Positions 28,735 to 64,000 of a stretch of DNA of 64,000 nt are shown here, piece after piece; position 1 is the first letter of the stretch, and each line of letters starts with the position of its first letter. Below the pieces are notes generated by a model. The model was not told the DNA's origin. It ran no database searches and saw only the letters and a list, made by a program, of their open reading frames with translations. Both the position numbers and the translations under genes were made by a program. Source of the DNA: Cristatella mucedo (taxonomy: Eukaryota; Bryozoa; Phylactolaemata; Cristatellidae); NCBI GenBank assembly GCA_009760855.2, contig WPIO01000007.1, positions 4,894,501 to 4,958,500 on the forward strand, written 5' to 3'.

Positions 28735-28835
28735 AATGAAATTAATGATAATACTAATAAATTTGATCTAGCCCCCACAGAGAACTCAATCTCTTTCTAG
28801 GCACTTTACATTTGCTGCAAAGGAAGCACGATCGC
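28735..28835 (-). mobile_element. LINE-A tail fragment
   Basis: TAATGATAATACTAATAAAT, then AGAGAACTCAATCTCTTTC and TAGGCACTTTACATTTGCTG. Confidence 0.75.
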
Positions 28836-29627
28836 CTGCTGGCTCGCTGCCCTACGCAACACACCCATTGAGCAACGTCTACAAACAAAGCCGGCTACCT
28901 CTTGAGAAACGCCTAGAATCTGCTTGCCGTACGCGTATCGCCCGATCAATCTCTAGAATCACCCTCGTAGAGCCGGCAGGTAGACTCGCCCTCCCTCGCT
29001 AGCCTTCGAGCACCCACCGAGAGCTATCGAGCCCCAAAGGGGGAGGACCGGTGGGGTATTTTAGCAAAAGAAGGGGCTCCAACTGCTGAAATTGTGTTTA
29101 GTGCAGCCCATCCCGTCAGCCAAATCCATGGGTTGCTTTAACCTCCTATAGGTTTGTCCGGATTTATATTGTTTTTTTTCATGAATTAACGAAGTTACAT
29201 CGGTTTATTACAAACAGCCCTCGTCACGATGTGCATGACGAGAGCCAAACGGCGTATTCTCAAACGGACTTAACGCCTCTAGTACGCTATTATTGTACGA
29301 TAAGTGTAGCTGAAAAGCTTTCCTTCGCTCCAGGAGACATTTTCGAAAGATCAGCATCAATTTTCGATTTCCATGGCCGCCCTGCCGAGCATCATTCCCT
29401 CCTGCGCTCATTTCCGGCATCGGGAAACGGGACTCGCGAGTAATCTATTGGAGCACAGTAGGGTCACTTTCGTTTTTGTGTCCGACTTGTTCGATCTAAA
29501 ATAAGAATTCACATACTAGAGAGCGTGTGGATGGAAGCAAAACCATACGAAGACTTACCGTGTAAACCCGGCTTACTAAGCTTGCAACGATTAGTAGGTA
29601 AAAGTCGGCTTATCCAGCAATCATTTT
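28836..29627. other. Intergenic, nothing recognised
   Basis: No gene, RNA or repeat recognised. Confidence 0.4.
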
Positions 29628-29755
29628 TACATAGCGGCAGAAGAGCCTTTGCAGCTATCGCCCGCCTGCAGCAGGAAATTTAGGATTGCCTGCAGCAGGA
29701 CTCAAAATGACATGGGTTGTGAGGTGCTAGCACTACACCACCAGGCTTAGAGATA
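29628..29755 (-). mobile_element. SINE-1 copy
   Basis: Inverted body AGCGGCAGAAGAGCCTTTGC, TTTAGGATTGCCTGCAGCAG; degraded B box. Confidence 0.7.
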
Positions 29756-29892
29756 GCCTAAGCGTCCCCCATATCGCAGCAGCTGTGGTGGTGTTGTGCA
29801 ACTCGCCAGCTCCATGTCATACACTAATTTCAAGATACAGTGAGACCGGAGGCCGTATATCTTTGGACTAAACGCCGAAAAAAAATAATTTC

Positions 29893-29966
29893 ACCTCGTG
29901 CAGGTAACGATCCTGCAACCTCTAGGTTGCAGGTTCAGTGCTCTACCGATCAAGCTGTCGAGACTA
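29893..29966 (-). tRNA. tRNA-like sequence, degenerate (probably pseudo)
   Basis: Minus strand has an A-box-like GCTTGATCGGTAGAGC arm, a perfect 5-bp GCAGG/CCTGC T-stem and a pairable acceptor stem with two wobbles. The T-loop (ATCGTTA) is not TTCRANY, the anticodon stem pairs only partly and position 33 is C, not T. Not a functional tRNA by eye. Confidence 0.3.
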
Positions 29967-30365
29967 AGTATCGTCTCGCCTAGTGCTCAAGCCAAATCCC
30001 GGTGTAGGGCGTGAATGTGTACCCAGGCTGGGTTCGGTTGGCTGGGACCGGACGGCTTTAGTGAGGGTTAGGGTCACCGGCTAGGCCAGGGTCTGACCCT
30101 ACGGCATGGCCGGATGTATGCGGTGACGTGGGGTCACCGGGGCTCTTGGGTACGGGAAGTTGGCCAAGTAAGTCGTGGTGTTGGAGGCTCCCTGTCTCGC
30201 CGAGTTATGCACCTGGATTCGTGCAGGCGTGCTCCGGCGATGCTGCCACGCACGCAAGGGAACTAGTACCCAAGGCCCGAGCGGAGCTGGATAGCTCGCT
30301 CGTTGTTGACTTGTTTATACCGCGTTCCCCCCGTGTAGTGTGTTCGTGAACCCCCCCCCGTGTGT

Positions 30366-30756
30366 TGGCGTCTTTCGGTGGAAGCTTACGACTGTGGTAG
30401 TCGTCGACTCGGACTAGCCAGCAGTTACTCAGCCAGCCGGGTTTTGGACGGCGTACGCTCGTACTGTTGGATTCGGAGTCGGTACAACGACAGGACTGCA
30501 GAAGCCGACTGACCCCAACTAACACGTTTGTTCGCGCTTGCTGCGTCGTCTTGCTCCCCCGTAGTGTACTGTGTATAGGACCCTCCCTGTAGACTTGTTT
30601 AGTTCCCCCGTTGTTGTTGGCGCATGCGTTATAAAGATGTTTAACCTGACGGCCGCTCGTCTTACCCTAGCTCGGTGGCATGGCGAGCGGCAGCGTGGCC
30701 GGAGTATGGCGGGGTTTGGCGGGAATTAGCCTTTGACCCCTGGAACCCGGTTACAA
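30366..30756. repeat. GC-rich LTR-like repeat, copy 2
   Basis: Counterpart of 26083-26489: CAGTTACT, GGACGGCGTACGCT, GGATTCGGAGTCGG, ACCCTCCCTGTAGAC, ending GGTTACA at about 30750. A C9 run (30350) lies at the left edge. Confidence 0.5.
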
Positions 30757-31538
30757 ATGAATGTGTGAGCTTATAACTGCAATTTGTATGCTAAGCTCCT
30801 ACTGTTGCGCCTGCTTTCGTCGATGCCGATATAGCGCATCCACTGAATAGACCTATACGATCTTAGCGAGTGTCGTTACCCCAATCTATATAAAAGTCTG
30901 GTTTCCGACTGCCTGTACAGCCACGTGCCCCAGCAGGCTGCGAGAGCTTCGGCAGTGGCCTACGTTCAGACTTCGTCGACAGCGACTCACCAGTCAGTCT
31001 AAATTGTTTCGTGAGTCCCGTAACCATCTGCAACCATATCATCCGGCGCCCACGCGAAGAGCTCGGAGTGTCCCATAAACAGGGACTCTCGTTGAACGCA
31101 TCAGAGATTTCACAAATCGTGTCATTCCCCATTCCTCTCATGGCGATCGGCCTTCCAGTCTTGGTGACATATGTACCGCGTCGGAAGCAGCGCTTAGGCA
31201 GGACCGAGAAGCAACTGACCGAACCCACACCCTTTACTGGGCACAGCGTCCTCTCCGAACAATAAATTAAGCTTGCAGGTTGTCCTGAAACAAAAACCCT
31301 CAGACAATGCACCGAAATGCAGCCGTGCAATGCTCTGGTCAGCGGCCCTTTCGACATCCCCGGCCACGACCGAGATAATGCGTTGCCAACAGACATATTA
31401 ATGTAACCGGAGACACCGCGGCCGGCGTTCATACACGGCCAAGCCGAGCCCCAGGAATCAATCACCTTGACCGATTCCCAGTTGTTACAGCGGCTCCATT
31501 TCTGACTGATTCTCGTTGCCGCCGCCGTATCCGAAAGC
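30757..31538 (+). promoter_or_regulatory. GEMIN2 upstream region
   Basis: Non-repetitive sequence before the GEMIN2 ATG; presumably promoter and 5' UTR. No TATA box at a defined place. A 259-codon open frame runs antisense through it. Confidence 0.4.
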
Positions 31539-61515
<29,977 letters not shown>

Positions 61516-62890
61516 GCATGTCCCTACCGATGGCTTCGCCGGGCTTGCATATTCACCAGGGTTGCAGACTCGTCGTCATTTGGCCTCCTCCTCCTCCTCC
61601 TCTGTTGGACCTTTGATCTTTAACATCCACTCTTTTGGCTGCGTAGCCCAGTGGTTGCACGGTGCCTGATGTGTATTGCCAAACGCAGGAAGTGTAACGC
61701 TAGGATCAAAAAGCCATTCAAGTCAGGCGAATCGCTACCGGCTGGCCACAGTGCTCTCACGCTCACCTGAGATAGACCGTTGTCGTGTTCCATGCATACC
61801 GGAGGGCTCGTTCATTCAAGCGTGCATGTCGCATCTTGTAATGTTATTTGTTTCGCTTGGATGAGGAGTGGGCGGACATGTTTGGGGGGGACACTGCGTG
61901 GCAGCGCAGACAGCAAAGTCCTGCCTGCCTCCCTTCCCCCACCTTGCTGCTGCTTTATCGGTCGGCCTGCGTACATGCGTAACTGAGGCTACAGTTAGCA
62001 GCACTGTGTGGGATTTTTCAAACCTGTTCTCACTTCTGTGCTCGTAGGCAGCTGCTTGTATCCGTAATGGTTCCTCCTCCAATGCCTTCAGTGAGTGCTT
62101 GGCCGTGTCGGTTGCCGCCACCAAACCTCCTTTGGACATGGTTGGCCAGAGGCCTCGCCGGCGAGCACTCATTCGCTGCAGCTTGCCTGCTCTGCTAAGA
62201 AAAAAACTACCCCGATTGCTAGCAGCGTAGCAGCCGGCAGGTGTGGCCCCTCTACGCTGCGCCCTCTGCCCGCCTGGTGCTTGCCACTCGTATACCGAGC
62301 TGCTGTGTCGCCATTCAGCACTGCACAGCCTCGCACTCGGAAGGGTGAAGAGTTTGCGTGCTCGTGTGTTCGGTTTTTGCTGAAAATGCAGAACTGTTGG
62401 CCCCGGTGGAGAGCGGCAGTGCTAAGAGCTGGAAAAAGTTCTCCCCGACTGCAGGAACGATCCTGCAACCATAGCCTTGCTTGAATGGAATCACGGCCCT
62501 TTCTAACTTTCCAGTTGAGCCGTTGAGGCTACTGACTAGTGCTAACATTAAACTGTCAGTCTGCAATGGCCACTGGCTACTACACACCCATCCCCGTTTT
62601 CTCCCCCCTCCCCTCTATTGTCACATAAGCTTGAGAGCTCATTTTGGCATGCAGGTGTGCATGCACTACCTACAATGCCGTTTGCTGACCCGACGACAAA
62701 ATAAATTGTAAAACTCAAACAACCGAAGGCCTTAAGAAAGAACTAGGAACTAAATGGCAAGAGCTTCATATTACATGTGTGGCCTTCCTGTAGTCTGCCT
62801 AGGTTGAATTTGAATCTGGTTAGCTCAGAGATGGAGGCTACCTGGTGAGCAATGCCGTTCGTTGGTTTAAGTTTAATAGCAGCATCGTAT
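61516..62890. other. Region after GEMIN2 exon 6
   Basis: The expected next GEMIN2 exons were not found. Open frames at 62095-62484 and elsewhere have no recognised domain. Confidence 0.4.
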
Positions 62891-62894
62891 TCCA

Positions 62895-63165
62895 TTCTAC
62901 GAGAAATAAATCTCCAGGCACGTTACGTATGTTTGAATGAAAGCATGTCACATCGTACAGTGTGAGCAAACGTGAGCACCCAAAGGGCTATTCGCACAGG
63001 TTGAGCGAATACTGTCTGGAGCAAGTTGGTTCTTTGCTTCTTTTTAAATGTCATGACACCAGTCGGTAGTGAGCTCCGGGCTTTTTTTGGATACATGCCA
63101 GTGTGTGGCATGGTCCCCAAAGGATTTGAGGTTGGAGAGGGGTTGGTACGATTGGAAGCCTGATT
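62895..63165 (-). mobile_element. Decayed LINE-A 3' end
   Basis: TCCAGGCACGTTACGTATG, AAATGTCATGACACCAGTCG, GTAGTGAGCTCCGGGC, TCCCCAAAGGATTTGAGGTT. Confidence 0.65.
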
Positions 63166-63174
63166 AGGAAGTAT

Positions 63175-63330
63175 TTCTAGCGAACTCAAAGCCTAAGCAG
63201 CTTTCGGTGCGCATGCGGTAGCCAACAGACTTCGTCGGGTCAGCTGTCGAGGAAGTGAGCAGCAGCAGAAGTATCATCTCAGGACGGCCGGAATGGATAT
63301 GTGGATATGCTACAGTCTGCAGTGGGAGAG
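63175..63330 (-). mobile_element. LINE-B 3' end fragment
   Basis: GCGAACTCAAAGCCTAAGCA, GGTAGCCAACAGACTTCGTC closely match 37855-37915. Confidence 0.75.
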
Positions 63331-63465
63331 AAGATGGCGTTGGGTAATAATAGCAAGTGATTGAAGTAACATAAAAGTGAGTGAAAACCGCTTGAAGATG
63401 ACACACTACTTGATGTGGAGTTAGTTCAGGCTGCTGAGAGCAGTTCCACCTGTGCTTCGGACTGC

Positions 63466-63830
<365 letters not shown>

Positions 63831-64000
63831 ATGCTTGGGAGCTCTTGCACGAGCTTCGTTTAGCCCACCCGGAGATAATAAGAGAGATAAATTGGCAACT
63901 GCGGTTTACTCGGTTTATAAGCAGTGATAGGATACTGTGTCGCTATGTGACCGACGTTTGACTGCTTGAGCATGCCCTCCGAGGCCCACTCCTGCCGCCG

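Noticed and set aside
29893..29966. Functional tRNA gene
   Set aside because: The T-stem is perfect, but the T-loop, anticodon stem and position 33 break tRNA rules; kept only as a low-confidence tRNA-like feature.
61516..61620. Read-through of exon 6 giving YRWLRRACIF as the conserved RWLYALLACL block
   Set aside because: Only RWL matches, and the frame soon runs into a Leu-rich stretch and a stop.
62048..62090. Short exon (AACIRNGSSSNAF) as a later GEMIN2 exon
   Set aside because: Splice-like borders exist, but similarity to the LARRCSEVR region is too weak and the preceding block is absent.

Overview
This is an animal (metazoan, apparently invertebrate) nuclear genomic window. The genes are split by spliceosomal introns with GT/AG borders, and non-LTR retrotransposons, tRNA-derived SINEs and TC, TG and ATT microsatellites fill most of the space between exons. 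Three protein-coding genes can be reconstructed from conserved blocks plus matching splice phases. I cannot place the phylum.

Region 1 (1-17.7 kb, + strand): a TBC1D30-type Rab GTPase-activating protein gene. Eight exons lie between 1481 and 17692 and the 5' exons lie before the window. They carry the TBC domain with both catalytic motifs (IxxDxxR across the first intron, YxQ as YCQ), then a low-complexity C-terminal half encoded mainly by one 1.3-kb last exon. Its introns hold LINE, SINE and TC repeats.

Region 2 (17.7-31.5 kb): no intact gene recognised. It holds decayed LINE-A copies, SINEs, two diverged copies of a GC-rich LTR-like repeat, a perfect 33-bp inverted repeat, and orphan scraps of a twitchin/titin-like Ig-FN3 muscle protein.

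Region 3 (31.5-61.5+ kb, + strand): GEMIN2 (SMN-complex subunit). Six exons are identified (31539-31663, 32960-33047, 39147-39236, 44056-44145, 61048-61341, 61435-61515). The C-terminal part, about 70 residues, was not found in the window. Intron 1 carries an inverted-repeat element of about 730 bp with a CCCTAAA-like array. Intron 4 (about 16.9 kb) contains a complete C-type lectin gene on the opposite strand: signal-peptide exon 55612-55789, CTLD exons 51955-52209 and 47493-47869, predicted product 269 residues.

Repeats: LINE-A (L2/CR1-like, more than 20 fragments, with a 3' stem-loop and (ATT)n tail), LINE-B (a second family with a YADD reverse-transcriptase fragment), SINE-1 (tRNA-derived, with its own 3' body) and SINE-2 (a tRNA-like head joined to a tail that matches the LINE-A 3' end). 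The SINE-2/LINE-A pairing, the nested lectin and the inverted-repeat element are the most interesting observations. All gene models are inferred by eye; no search or alignment was run.
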